64,000 nucleotides of DNA, taken from NCBI GenBank assembly GCA_016617855.1, contig JAECUM010006808.1, positions 1-64,000 on the forward strand, written 5' to 3'. The notes under the pieces were generated by a model. It saw only the letters and a program-made list of their open reading frames with translations. It searched no databases and was not told the origin of the DNA. The translations under genes and the position numbers were made by a program. Shown here in pieces: positions 1-8,636 of the stretch (its first letter is position 1; every line of letters begins with the position of its first letter). Origin of the DNA: Megalonaias nervosa. Lineage: Eukaryota > Mollusca > Bivalvia > Unionida > Unionidae.

Positions 1-232
1 ATATTATTAACAAAAACGGATTTAATGATGCTCCACTTGAAAGTATACCAGAGCTAGTCATTAGCAGTGGTAAATATGATATCACTCGAAGTATTCTGTT
101 ATAGTATTTGTAACATTTTTTCACGCACCAAAGTTTTTTATCATAATATCTGTAATATTGTTTGAGAGCGTCCACATCTTGTTTTGGAATTTCTTCTGAA
201 ATGTGATTGAAATCGATGACATGTTTTTTCAT
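1..232 (-). CDS. Partial Maverick-associated ORF, charged/Tyr-rich N-terminus then hydrophobic Gly/Ser segment
   Basis: An open frame starts at the ATG at 230-232 on the minus strand and runs off the left window edge after 77 codons without a stop. The N-terminal half is Lys/Tyr-rich and looks helical (QYYRYYDKKLW is visible around residues 26-36); from about residue 50 it becomes hydrophobic and Gly/Ser/Leu-rich, like a membrane or amphipathic segment. The same layout (charged helix then glycine-containing hydrophobic stretch) recurs in uncharacterised proteins of Maverick/Polinton elements; that match is from memory. It lies 12 bp downstream of the next minus-strand gene, so the two were probably in one transcription unit. 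Function unknown; the C-terminus is not visible. Confidence 0.6.
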   Translation of the reverse strand, partial: MKKHVIDFNHISEEIPKQDVDALKQYYRYYDKKLWCVKKCYKYYNRILRVISYLPLLMTSSGILSSGASLNPFLLII

Positions 233-244
233 TATACATTTTGT

Positions 245-652
245 TTACACAAACACAAAAGTTCTCGCACCAACAATCGAATCAAGAAACTCGCGGAATG
301 TATTATTTTTAGGATCAGCTATAAACTCTCTGTATTTGTCATAAACATCTGACGAAGTATTTTTATATCGTTCATCCGTTAGTACATATTGTTTCCTTAA
401 CCAAGCATACGAATCAAAACTACTTCCTACTTCACTCTCATACAAATCTGTTTTATTCACAAAATTACTGTAATCGATTTCTGTTTCATCAATATACCCT
501 AAAACTAAGCTCAACTGATCTAACGTGAAATTTTTGAGAACAAGATGTCGTCTGATAATTGCATATGCGACTACGAAATTTGCTAGCATTAATTTCTTAA
601 GCTTATCTAGGTCAATTGTAAGAAGACCAACAGTAGAAGCTACTTTTAACAT
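245..652 (-). CDS. Hypothetical 135-aa Maverick protein
   Basis: Intact open frame from an ATG with the AT-rich leader typical of this element to a TAA at 245. The first 55 residues are leucine-rich and hydrophobic, suggesting a helical bundle; the remainder is polar with many Tyr/Asp residues and ends in a hydrophobic tail. I recognise no domain or catalytic motif. Its neighbours on the same strand (a partial ORF 12 bp downstream and a broken ORF ending 6 bp upstream) make a tight block of at least three genes, which supports it being real. It is unbroken while the upstream gene carries several lesions. Confidence 0.55.
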   Translation of the reverse strand: MLKVASTVGLLTIDLDKLKKLMLANFVVAYAIIRRHLVLKNFTLDQLSLVLGYIDETEIDYSNFVNKTDLYESEVGSSFDSYAWLRKQYVLTDERYKNTSSDVYDKYREFIADPKNNTFREFLDSIVGARTFVFV

Positions 653-658
653 TAATTT

Positions 659-1548
659 TTAATATGGTTTTGTGAGTATGGTTTTAACTTTGTTGTAATA
701 ATTCCGTAATGACAATTGCCGAGAGTATTGTAATGATGGGAATGGAACATCGTCTTCTTCACTTATGTCGTAATAAGAATCAGACTTTACTTCCAACTTT
801 GCTTGATCGACTAATTAAAAAAACTTTTCTCGCTCAACATCATTAAAAGTATTAATTTCATCGTCTAAAGTTTTGATTATCTTTAGAGACTTGTTAACAA
901 TAATCGGATCAAATTCTGGGTCTTTTCAACGTATCATTGGCAAAATTGCGTTTTTGTACACTTCAATAATTAACTCTGCGTTTGACGTCATAGTAACGAT
1001 TTTGACCAAGGTTTCTTTGTCATTGTAGTACATACCGAGATGTTTAAAATTATATCGTTTTGAAAAACTATCATATACATTTTTGTTTCTTTTTATTTTT
1101 ATTTTCTTAGTTTCCGCTAGTTTGTCAAGACGAGTATGATTTTCGTTTATTCGTCTTTCTTCCAATGTTCTTCCACTATAAACTCGTGCTTTTATTAAGT
1201 CTGATTTTATTATCAAATCTATGTTATACCAATCAAGCTCGAGTAATATTTTTTAAGTATAATTTCAACTTGTTTTTGTTCTTCCAGACAATCATCGGGA
1301 TGACAATATCTGCTTATAATGTCAAAGTTTTCTATTGCTTTTTTCAGTTGTGGTCCTCGCATATGCATAACGCGAATAAAATTAGCAGAATTTTCTGGCA
1401 ATGTTGAATTGTCTAATGATTCGATGCCAAGTTTTTTCAAACTTTGTAACATTTTTGTTATGTCATTAACAGCTCCAACATCGATTTAAGGGTTAAGAAT
1501 ATTATCAAAAAATTCTTTCGCAATAGTTATAATTGGTGGTTCTGACAT
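659..1548 (-). pseudogene. Broken hypothetical gene (about 295 codons) in the left minus-strand block
   Basis: One reading frame can be followed from an ATG at 1546-1548 to a TAA at 659-661, interrupted by an in-frame TAA at 1486-1488, a one-base-type frameshift near 1217-1222, an in-frame TGA at 926-928 and an in-frame TAA at 815-817. The fragments are rich in Lys, Glu, Asp and Asn; the middle has a basic stretch around KIKIKRNKN, and the C-terminal part is acidic. I recognise no family. Continuity is inferred from abutting open segments, conserved composition and the 6-bp spacing to the next gene's start. The lesions show that this copy of the element is no longer under selection here. Confidence 0.5.
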
Positions 1549-1566
1549 TATTTTATAGCATTAGAT

Positions 1567-2935
1567 TAAATTTGATCATCGAGTGTATATATTTGAAATG
1601 CTGTCAGTCCCGGAAACGGACGTTCAGCAGTAAAACATAAACTCGAAAATACAAGTACTTGTTAACAGTGTTTTCAGTCGGAATCGTAAAATATTGTGTT
1701 GTCGTAATATACGTGTCTGTTGTGCTATACATTGTTGTCCAATTAATGTCATCATTTGATCCTTCTAATTTCCAATCATAAATTCGACAACGCTAGGATT
1801 TAATCGGCCTCGCAAATGAAATTGCCAAATAGCAACTGCAGTGGGACATTTAATTTTGATCCAAAAATTTTCAGTTTCTCCTTTAGTCGTCCATTCTTGT
1901 CTATCAGAGAAAGCGTAATGAGGATAATTTTCAGGATAATATGCTGATGCGTTTACTTCAAACCCAACTCGATTGTCAGTTGCCTTAAACAATATTGGAA
2001 TATACCCAACATTATTTTTGGTTCGTTTTACAATACTAAACAGACTGTCAACATACGCTTTATTTGTCAGATCGTTACGGTTAACTGGAACGTAAGTCGT
2101 CATTATCTTGTTGGCTTTCATGTTTATATTCCCTGACATCGGTCCACCGGATTTCTTAAAATATGGGTTAAGTTCTTCTTTTAACTGAGCATAACTAATA
2201 GCATCAGTGTTATCAGATGGTGGAGTTATTGGTAATCCAGTTATTTTTGAATTTAACATGGACAGGGCACCTGTCATTGTATCGCCGGCTTTGTTAAGGC
2301 TATTATCGTCAACAGATTTTAGTTGTGCATAACTTACAGCTTGTGTTTGATTTAAGTTTTCTGGCGGATACGTAGTCTCCAAATTTATAGTTTTTTTTTC
2401 CTGACATATTGATATTACCTGTAACTGTCCCACCTATTTTATCAAGTTTATTATCATCAACAGATTTTAGTTGTGCATAACTTACAGCTTGCGTTTGATT
2501 TTAGTTTTCTGGCGGATATACAATCTCCAAATTTATAATTTTTTCAAGTTTGTTATCATCAACATACTTTAACTGCAAATAACTTACCGCTTGAGTTTGA
2601 TTTAAGTTTGCTGGTGGATACCTGATCTCTAAATTTATAATTTTTTTCCCTGACATATCTAAGTTACCTCTTAAAGTTCCTCCTGTCAATGATAGTTTAT
2701 TATTGTCGACTAATTTAAGTTGTGCATAACTAACAGCTTGTGTATTAACGACATTTATTGGTGGATAATCAGTTTCTAAATCTAGTACTCGTTGATTTGA
2801 CATATACAGGTTTCCCGTCATTGTGTCGCCGGATTTTTTTAGATAGCCTGATAAATCAACCTTACTGTCTCTTATTGTTGTACTTTCAGCCGATGAATCT
2901 CCTACTAATGTTCCAAATTTTGTATAATAGCTCAT
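1567..2935 (-). pseudogene. Fibre-like protein: tail-fibre-type repeats plus discoidin (F5/8C)-like C-terminus, broken
   Basis: From the ATG at 2933-2935 the protein has about five repeats of roughly 50-60 residues, each with a G-D/G-T-M-T-G-N-like turn followed by a YPP...QAVSYAQLK-like strand. These resemble collar and receptor-tip repeats of phage tail fibres and fit a trimeric attachment fibre. The last 140 or so codons look like an F5/8 type C (discoidin) fold: an aromatic-rich strand with FWIKIKCP, then a WKLEGSNDD-type segment and an aromatic FRVY strand. Breaks: an in-frame TAA at 2501-2503 (one base from a Leu codon), a frameshift in an A9 run (minus strand) near 2393-2401, and frameshifts near 1776 and 1635. 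It is divergently arranged with the packaging ATPase, 54 bp apart. Fibre role is inferred; domain calls are by eye. Confidence 0.65.
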
Positions 2936-2989
2936 TATTTATTTATCGTCTGACAATTTTTTCATATAGCATAAAATTGTATAACAATA
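2936..2989. promoter_or_regulatory. Divergent AT-rich spacer between fibre-like gene and packaging ATPase
   Basis: A 54-bp AT-rich spacer separates two outward-facing start codons. It must contain the promoters of both genes unless transcripts begin inside the coding regions. It includes TATAGCATAAAATTG-type AT stretches but no motif I can name with certainty. Confidence 0.3.
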
Positions 2990-3667
2990 ATGGCAAAATC
3001 ATCGATATTAAATTTTGATACAGAGCGGTTGGTGAAACATAAACATAACAATGAACTTCCAGATTGTCATTATCTTATTGTTGGAAGAACTGGATCGGGA
3101 AAAACAAACTTGCTTATGAATTTACTTCTAGGAGATAATTTTAACTACGATCGCGTTTATATTAAAATGATTAACCCACAGCAAGATAAGTACGAGCTAC
3201 TTGACAATTATAATAACAAACTTCGTGATGATCTTGAGGCTGGCGAAGATTTTTTTATTATCAAACAACCAGAAGAACTCGTTCCAGTTAATCAACTTGA
3301 TTCGTCCGAACACAAGATAGTTGTTTTTGATGATATTCCGCTAAACAACGAGAAAATGAATAAAATAATATCATATTTTTCACTGTCGCGAAATAAGAAA
3401 TGTAATTCTATTTATCTCGCCCAAGGTTTTTATAATGTTGACAGATTTATTAGGCGAAATACTGGTTGTTTTATATTATTTCCAGGACTTGACAATGTTG
3501 ACGTTAGAAATATCGCGAACGAACAGTGTGGTGATGTAACAAAAGATAAATTTATTGAATTATATCATAAAGCGATGGCAAATAAATATGACTTTTTTTT
3601 GTTTGATAAATTAACAAATGATACGAATAAAATGTTTCGATGTTGTATTGAAAAATATCTACAATAA
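2990..3667 (+). CDS. ATP: A32/FtsK-HerA-type genome-packaging ATPase, intact
   Basis: A 225-residue open frame with a clear Walker A loop (GRTGSGKT, residues 32-39) and a Walker B strand (HKIVVFDDI, residues 108-116, with the two acidic residues). A downstream segment around YFSLSRNKKCNSIYLAQG (about residues 126-144) matches the sensor/arginine-finger region of poxvirus A32-like packaging ATPases used by Mavericks and virophages. The family pumps genomic DNA into preformed capsids. Length is normal for the family and there is no lesion, unlike most neighbours. The start is the first ATG, in an ACAATAATGG context like other genes of the element. It is read divergently from the fibre-like gene and leads the plus-strand morphogenesis block. 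Confidence 0.9.
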   Translation: MAKSSILNFDTERLVKHKHNNELPDCHYLIVGRTGSGKTNLLMNLLLGDNFNYDRVYIKMINPQQDKYELLDNYNNKLRDDLEAGEDFFIIKQPEELVPVNQLDSSEHKIVVFDDIPLNNEKMNKIISYFSLSRNKKCNSIYLAQGFYNVDRFIRRNTGCFILFPGLDNVDVRNIANEQCGDVTKDKFIELYHKAMANKYDFFLFDKLTNDTNKMFRCCIEKYLQ

Positions 3668-3693
3668 TTTTTATAGAAAATAGTATATAATTA

Positions 3694-4150
3694 ATGGAAA
3701 GACAAGCAAAGTACAGAAAACATATTTAAAATCTCAAAAAAACTTGCACAATCTCAGGCAAAATTTAAACAGCAAGTACAGCAAGCAGGACGTGGTCAAG
3801 TGGTTGCAGCAGAAACAACAGCCGCCGCTCTCAAACCAGTTACTGAGGCTTTACTTGGAAAACAACCTGAAACTAAACCATTATCAGAAGAAGAACTTAA
3901 AAAATTACAAGAAAAAGGTTTACTCGGACTAGTTAAAGAACAACAAGAAGCAGCTGCTGGAAGAATTATTGCTAGATCTGATGTGGAGAGAAAAAGATTA
4001 GCTGAGGAACTTACAGCGCATATAGCTAATCCTGTTGCAAGACAAGCTGAAATAGATCGGCTAATAAATGATCCACTAGCACTTGAACAAAGATTAGCAA
4101 CTCATATAATAGTTGGACCGATTGAAAGAAAGTTAGAAGAAAAAACATGA
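3694..4150 (+). pseudogene. Hypothetical helical protein, probable frameshift near its start
   Basis: An ATG at 3694 with the element's usual AT-rich leader opens a frame that stops within 12 codons, while the adjacent frame is open from 3695 to the TGA at 4148-4150. A single indel near 3711-3717 would explain this. The open part is Gln/Glu/Ala/Leu-rich and predicted helical; it includes an acidic-basic segment around LSEEELKKLQEKGLLGL and ends in a hydrophobic THIIVGPIE stretch. No known domain recognised. Its stop overlaps the next ORF's ATG (ATGA at 4147-4150) next to an A-run, so either the two genes were translationally coupled or they were one protein split by another frameshift. It sits between the ATPase and the penton gene, so a virion role is plausible. 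Confidence 0.45.
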
Positions 4151-4920
4151 AAAAATCAGAAGAAATGTTAGAGGATATTTTTGCTGAAGAAAAAGCTAAA
4201 AAAGAAGCATGGAGAAAAGAACATGGATTAGATGTTCAAGACAAAGAAAGATTTGAATCTGCTTTAGAAAATATAAATGGCAAAATAACAGATTATGAGT
4301 ATAAAAATTTTGATGAAAAATATGGTTTTAAAGCTGTGAGAGTACGAGATGTTAGAAAAGCTGATTACAAATCCGAAGAAAAAATTAAAGAGCTAGAAAA
4401 AATAAAAGAAGAAAGTAAAATACATCTTAACGATGTAAAACTAGAAAATGAAAACTACTACAGCAGTATTGACAGATATCGACATTGGATTATTGCTGAT
4501 CTTTATATCAAAGTTATTAGTAGAATAAAAGAAAACCGATACGAAAATGCTAACCAAAGTTTAAGTACCGAGGCAAAAAATCTAGATGAAAAACGTATGA
4601 AAGCTGATACAGTTGTCTCAAAGGATATGGATCCTATTGAAAGACAAACTGAATTAAGTCGATTTGTTGATGGTTATAAAGAACTTGATAGAATGTTAGC
4701 TGAAAAAAAAACAGGAACTGGAGTTAGAATATTTTCATCAGTTACTGAAATGATAGACAGAATAATGCTATTGATATCATCAAAAGAAGCTGGAAATGTT
4801 GGTGCTGAAATTGACAATGAAATTATTGACGTACTTGATAATTTGAGATTAGAAAATTTATTAACATCTGACGAATACGAAACTTTACACCGTGATTTGA
4901 TACAAATCAAGGCGATTTAA
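4147..4920 (+). CDS. Long charged coiled-coil protein, hypothetical
   Basis: A 257-residue open frame, almost entirely Lys/Glu/Asp-rich with heptad-like spacing of Leu and Ile, consistent with extended coiled coil over most of its length. There is no catalytic motif and no membrane segment. Its ATG overlaps the stop of the preceding ORF in an ATGA arrangement beside an A-tract, so it may be the C-terminal part of a larger scaffold-like protein. After it comes a 38-bp AT-rich spacer, then the penton gene. Position between packaging ATPase and capsid genes suggests a scaffold or internal virion protein; that is inference only. Confidence 0.55.
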   Translation: MKKSEEMLEDIFAEEKAKKEAWRKEHGLDVQDKERFESALENINGKITDYEYKNFDEKYGFKAVRVRDVRKADYKSEEKIKELEKIKEESKIHLNDVKLENENYYSSIDRYRHWIIADLYIKVISRIKENRYENANQSLSTEAKNLDEKRMKADTVVSKDMDPIERQTELSRFVDGYKELDRMLAEKKTGTGVRIFSSVTEMIDRIMLLISSKEAGNVGAEIDNEIIDVLDNLRLENLLTSDEYETLHRDLIQIKAI

Positions 4921-4958
4921 TCGCGGCGATTTAATTTTATAAAATATATTAATAATAA

Positions 4959-5720
4959 ATGTCAGCAACATTATTACTAGACTCTAGCCAATCTGATAAA
5001 GATAACGCAAATTTTTCTGTAAAGTATATTCCGCCAATAGAACTAGATCGTGAGAAACAATATGAAATTGGACTAATTTCCTGTACTTGCTGGCATTCTA
5101 TGGCTAACGTAAAAACTGGAGGAAATGGTGAATTTGTATTTACTGTTAGTGATCCACGTTCTCCAATATTTAAAAAATGGATATCAATTAAAATTCCACA
5201 AGGAGCTTATAACATAACTGATCTAAATAAAATAATAAAAGAACTTATAACAAAAAATAAAGAAGTTGCAGACGATTTTGAGCTAACACCAAATTATAAC
5301 ACGTTAAGGGCCAGAATGACATTAAAAAATATGACAGTTAATCTTTGGATGAAAACAAGTATCGCACCACTGATAGGATTTAATTATAATACATATCCTA
5401 ATGTTCTAGATGTTAAATATGCACATGACGGTTAACTGCCAGTAAATATAACTGATGTAAACACAATATTGGTAAACTGCTTTATCGCATCTGGATCTTA
5501 TTCAGCTAAGGGCAGTAAAGGACAAACAATATACAGTTTTTCACCAGAAGTTCCACCAGGATCTCTTATGCAAATTAGTCCACGTCAGGTTATTTATTAT
5601 CCGTTAAACGTTGAAAATCAAATAACAAAAGTAAATATGCAGTTGACAGATCAGTCTGGGAGACAGTTAGATTTTAATAATGACGTTGTTACTTATTATT
5701 TACACTTACGAGAACAATAG
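4959..5720 (+). pseudogene. PX: Penton-like minor capsid protein with one in-frame stop
   Basis: The frame from ATG 4959 to TAG 5718-5720 is continuous except for an in-frame TAA at 5433-5435 (codon 159). The N-terminal part begins with a SATLLLDSSQSD-like strand and contains a YEIGLISC strand; the C-terminal part includes a LTDQSGRQLDFNND segment followed by the final HLREQ, a pattern I associate with minor capsid (penton, 'PX') proteins of Mavericks/adintoviruses. Such proteins have a single jelly-roll fold and sit at capsid vertices. About 253 codons is the usual size. The gene lies just before the core and major capsid genes, the expected virion module order. The stop is a single-base event, so loss may be recent. 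Confidence 0.7.
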
Positions 5721-5801
5721 TAAACATATTTTCTAAGAAAAGCTAAAAGATTTTTAGTAATGCGAAAGATTTGGAAGTAAAATTATGCAACCTCAGATAT
5801 A
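5721..5801 (+). other. Short spacer, no gene
   Basis: An 81-bp AT-rich spacer. It contains two tiny ATG-initiated frames (6-7 codons) that I regard as chance. Confidence 0.3.
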
Positions 5802-6167
5802 ATGAAACAGAGAAAAAAAGTTTATCGAAGAAAAATAGTAGGAGGATTTATGGGAAATATATTTGCTAACATTATAGAAAATATTCCAGGAATAGCTCAT
5901 AAAGTTGAGCCAATTGCACTTGACGCGTCAAAAGCTTTTGCAACTGGAGCTGCATCTGCTGCTGGAACTGCTGTTGGACAAAAAATAGCTGATAAAATAA
6001 AAGGCGCACCGCAAAGCGGTATACCGACAATCAAACAAGCTATTTCAGAAATCGCACCAACAAAAGAAACTCAACGCGCAATGATAACAACGACAAAAAA
6101 CTTTTATCACCGTGAGGAGAACAAATTATACCAAAAATTAATATCTAAAGTAACAACACCGCAATAA
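5802..6167 (+). CDS. Basic/Gly-Ala virion core-type protein with adenain-like cleavage motif
   Basis: A 121-residue intact frame. The first 11 residues are strongly basic (KQRKKVYRRK); they are followed at residues 12-16 by IVGGF, which fits the adenovirus-protease consensus (I/L/M)-X-G-G/X. Next comes a hydrophobic helix (about 17-29), then an Ala/Gly/Ser-rich stretch (residues 40-65) and a polar C-terminus. This layout resembles adenovirus pVI/pVII/pX-like internal virion precursors, which are trimmed by the viral protease during maturation. A protease of that kind is encoded about 1.8 kb downstream. It lies between penton and major capsid genes. Function is inferred from composition, motif and place. 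Confidence 0.55.
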   Translation: MKQRKKVYRRKIVGGFMGNIFANIIENIPGIAHKVEPIALDASKAFATGAASAAGTAVGQKIADKIKGAPQSGIPTIKQAISEIAPTKETQRAMITTTKNFYHREENKLYQKLISKVTTPQ

Positions 6168-6191
6168 TTTTGTGTAACTAATAAATAAAAA

Positions 6192-7321
6192 ATGTCTGTA
6201 AAAAATTATCTCGATTTAGCAGAATTTTATGACACAGACGACACAGTAACAGAATTCGAATACGTTGAATATCTCGATGAGAGAGATTTTCTTATTGTTT
6301 ATGCTGCCAATTTTGGTATAGCCGCACCAGCTGCAGATGCTGATGCAGACGCTACACGAGTCTCACTTACTGCAGTTTGTAATAATCTTGGTATAGCACC
6401 ACCAGGAGTAGCAGCTGATGGAGCTGCAATGTTAGCTATAGTTAACGGAAATATAGTAGGTTTTAAAAGTGCACTTTACAATGAGGGTTATGCTAAGAGA
6501 AAGGCACTTGCAGCAGTATCACGTCAAATTACAATGATGCTGCCACTAAGTACAATATTTGGCTTTTGCAGGGACTATAACAAAGTATTTCGTGGAGTTA
6601 AACATACGCTTATTTTAGATCGATCAGATCAAAACGACTGCCTGTTTAGGTCAGGTGGGGCTGATGTACAATTTGTCATAAACAAACTTGCACTATGGAT
6701 GCCAAGAATAATTCCGTCTATCACTAAAATGGCGGAATTAAATGATATGCTGGAAAAACACACAAACAGAATTTATTTTCAGCAACATAAAATATATCAA
6801 ACAGCAGTTCCAAATACCACAGACTACACATGGCGAGTTACAACAACATCAAGTGAACAAAAGCCACGGGAATTATTTGTTGTATTTCAGAGACAAGCTC
6901 GACGTAATAACCAGGAACAAAATAATGCAATATTTGATAGCGCTGATGTTAGACGAATATATGCTATAATAAATTCAAAGCAATATCCAGAACGAGCGAT
7001 AGAATGTAATTTTGCAGATGACGCTAATAAAAACATTACTCGACCGTACATGTATTTACTCGACGCACTGCAAAAATATCAAGATGTTGGAGATGGATCT
7101 CAGATATCATTAGAAGAATTTCGTACACTTTATCCAATATTTTATTTTGATGTTAGTAAACATAGCGAGCGAGCTGTAGACAGCACACTGATATTGAAAT
7201 TACTTGGACACTAGGAGCAGCTCCAGCTCCAGCAGAGCAGTTAAACGTGTATGCGTTAGCAATAAGCGATAGATTTGTTACAACTGACTCTGTTGGAGGT
7301 AAAATGTCAGTACAAGTTTAA
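6192..7321 (+). pseudogene. PY: Major capsid protein (double-jelly-roll-like), one C-terminal frameshift
   Basis: The frame from ATG 6192 is open for 340 codons to a TAG at 7212-7214, but family-like sequence continues in another frame from about 7190 to a TAA at 7319-7321, including a YALAISDRF segment typical of the C-terminal strand. The central block beginning LPLSTIFGFCRDYNKVFRGV (residues 117-136) is a hallmark of Maverick/arthropod 'double jelly-roll-like' capsid proteins, as is the later LYPIFYFDVSKHSE segment. These form the hexon-like capsomers. The N-terminal 110 residues are unusual: Ala/Asp-rich with two similar GIAxP...AAD stretches (about 42-52 and 67-76) that I cannot align to a jelly-roll. 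A single indel near 7185-7195 makes this copy defective. Confidence 0.75.
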
Positions 7322-7340
7322 TCTGTAACTTTAATATAAG

Positions 7341-7778
7341 ATGACAAAATATATTGTAAAAGAAATATATTTAACTGATGGTCAAGTTAAAAAATTAGCA
7401 GTTGCTGTTGCAAAACAGAGGCAGGTTTCATTAAAGGTCAACCCTAACACCTTAGGTACTTTAACAAAATTAATGTTAACCAAAAACAAGTAAATAAATA
7501 CGAGCGCAAAAAACCTTTTGTTTTAAATTTAAGTGCTGCACAAATAACTGCAATGTCAAAACAAGGTGGTTTCTTTGGTCCGGCACTATCTGTAATGGCC
7601 AGAACGTTAATACCTAAAATTTTGCCAGTGTTAGGTACATTAGGATTATCAGCAGCGTCTGGAGCAGTATCTGGCGCAACGAAAAAGGCAGTTGAAGGTC
7701 AGTGGTATAAAGAAAAGTTCGCGGCAGTGGTATAAAGAAAATTTTCGTATGAATGTCGATGGTAATAATTTTATGTGA
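7341..7778 (+). pseudogene. Conserved Maverick small virion-type protein with frameshift and 25-bp duplication
   Basis: An ATG at 7341 starts a frame with a KEIYLTDGQVKKLAVAV-type N-terminus that stops after 50 codons; a frame open beyond a short indel near 7485-7495 continues into a KQGGFFGPALSVMA segment, a hydrophobic Pro/Leu/Gly stretch and a Gly/Ala/Ser-rich 'SGAVSGATKKAV' end. I recall this layout (LT-x-GQ start, two similar strands, hydrophobic glycine-rich tail) from proteins next to Maverick capsid genes; the tail may bind or disrupt membranes. A 17-bp exact repeat with 25-bp period (7700-7716 and 7725-7741) shifts the frame again before the end at about 7776-7778. It lies 19 bp after the major capsid gene. 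Confidence 0.55.
7700..7741 (+). repeat. 25-bp-period tandem duplication inside a decayed gene
   Basis: Two 17-bp identical blocks (7700-7716, 7725-7741) begin CAGTGGTATAAAG and are separated by 8 bp. The 25-bp step is not a multiple of three, so it contributes a frameshift to the surrounding reading frame. It looks like replication slippage or templated repair after endogenisation. Confidence 0.75.
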
Positions 7779-7790
7779 CTGATAAATATA

Positions 7791-7961
7791 ATGCCAAAAC
7801 GAAAAACAGCAAAAAGAAAGACGACGAAAAGAAAGACACGACAGAAGCGAAAAGGTGGATTTATTCCAATAGCCCCGTTACTAGCAGGATTGGCGGGAAG
7901 TCTATTGCCAAATCTGTTAGGAGTAGGACGAGGACTAATGTTGCCAGGAACAAGGAGATAA
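7791..7961 (+). CDS. Small basic core protein (pX/mu-like), 56 aa
   Basis: An intact frame too short for routine gene finding, with ATG at 7791 after an AAATATA leader and TAA at 7959-7961. The first 21 residues are dominated by Lys and Arg with Thr (KRKTAKRKTTKRKTRQKRK). A GGF motif follows at residues 22-24, then a hydrophobic Leu/Gly/Ala/Pro stretch (about 25-45). Arg/Lys-rich DNA-condensing peptides of this design are the adenovirus mu (pX) core proteins and Maverick counterparts; the Gly-Gly is a likely maturation site for the protease encoded immediately downstream. A longer overlapping frame (7775-8035) is a shadow in its first half; its last part is the protease N-terminus. Confidence 0.6.
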   Translation: MPKRKTAKRKTTKRKTRQKRKGGFIPIAPLLAGLAGSLLPNLLGVGRGLMLPGTRR

Positions 7962-8413
7962 AGTCTTCATTAAGTAATTTTGATATACTTGACAAACTAA
8001 AAAAAAGTAAAACATTTCAGTGGAGTTTATTCTAAAGATGAACTTACAGCGATTCCACCGACGCCAGGTTCGTGTGTTGTAAATATACAAGATTTTAATG
8101 ACGGATCTGGTACACATTGGGTAGCTGTTTTTGATAACAATTATTTTGACTCGTTCGGAATTCCACCAAGTGACAAGTAAAAAATATATGAGTAAAATTC
8201 AAGATACGAAGTCTCTAGAGACGAAGTCTCTTACAAAAATAATAAATTATTCGTCTAATCAGATTAAACCAGTTCGATCTTCCGCTTGTGGATATTATTG
8301 CGTAATGTTTATTAAACAGATGACCGAAAATCCAGATTTTTTTAAAGTTTATTTTGCAAGTTGACAAACAACCTTCTCACGCTAATGATGAGATTGCATT
8401 AAATTTTATCTAA
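7958..8413 (+). pseudogene. PRO: Adenain-like cysteine protease (peptidase C5-like), three frameshifts, start lost
   Basis: The catalytic layout of adenovirus protease is readable across frames: GTHW with the catalytic His at 8115-8117, a YFDSFG strand at about 8140-8155 supplying the acid region, and an SxACGYYC motif with the candidate nucleophile Cys at 8287-8289. Frameshifts fall near 8021-8026, 8178-8190 and 8355-8362, and the frame ends at TAA 8411-8413. No ATG is present at the expected start; an ATA at 7958-7960, overlapping the stop of the preceding core gene, may be a mutated start codon. This enzyme class matures capsid and core precursors. A 12-bp direct repeat (GACGAAGTCTCT-like, about 8207-8231) lies in the spacer between motifs. 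Confidence 0.75.
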
Positions 8414-8428
8414 ACTCACTGATATACA

Positions 8429-8629
8429 ATGTCAACATATTGTCTCAAGTGTAAAACTAAAACAGAAAATAAAGATGAAAAAACAGAAAAAACAAAAAAT
8501 AATAGAATAATGCTGAAAAGTATTTGTGCAATCTGTGGAAAAAGAAAAAGTATGTTTTTGCCAGCAACAAAGTTGTCCGGAGCGGGTTACCCTGACAACG
8601 TCAGGGAAATTATTTTAGTAGACGACTAA
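8429..8629 (+). CDS. Zn-ribbon protein, 66 aa (DUF5679-like)
   Basis: Intact frame with two Cys pairs, C5-x2-C8 (YCLKCK) and C33-x2-C36 (CAICGK), separated by a polar Lys/Glu/Asn-rich linker: a classic zinc ribbon. The N-terminal Y-C-x-K-C-K motif and the central RIMLKSICAICG block match small proteins commonly found in Mavericks and similar to Pfam DUF5679 (by memory). The C-terminus is short and lacks the long hydrophobic tail I would expect in some relatives. It ends 7 bp before the PLA2-integrase ORF and starts 15 bp after the protease stop. Role unknown; possibly a transcription or virion factor. Confidence 0.6.
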   Translation: MSTYCLKCKTKTENKDEKTEKTKNNRIMLKSICAICGKRKSMFLPATKLSGAGYPDNVREIILVDD

Positions 8630-8636
8630 ATAAATA

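Noticed and set aside
7775..8035. 86-codon ORF rich in Lys/Asp
   Set aside because: Its first two thirds overlap the basic core protein at 7791-7961 in another frame and mirror its composition; only the last part corresponds to a real gene (protease N-terminus).
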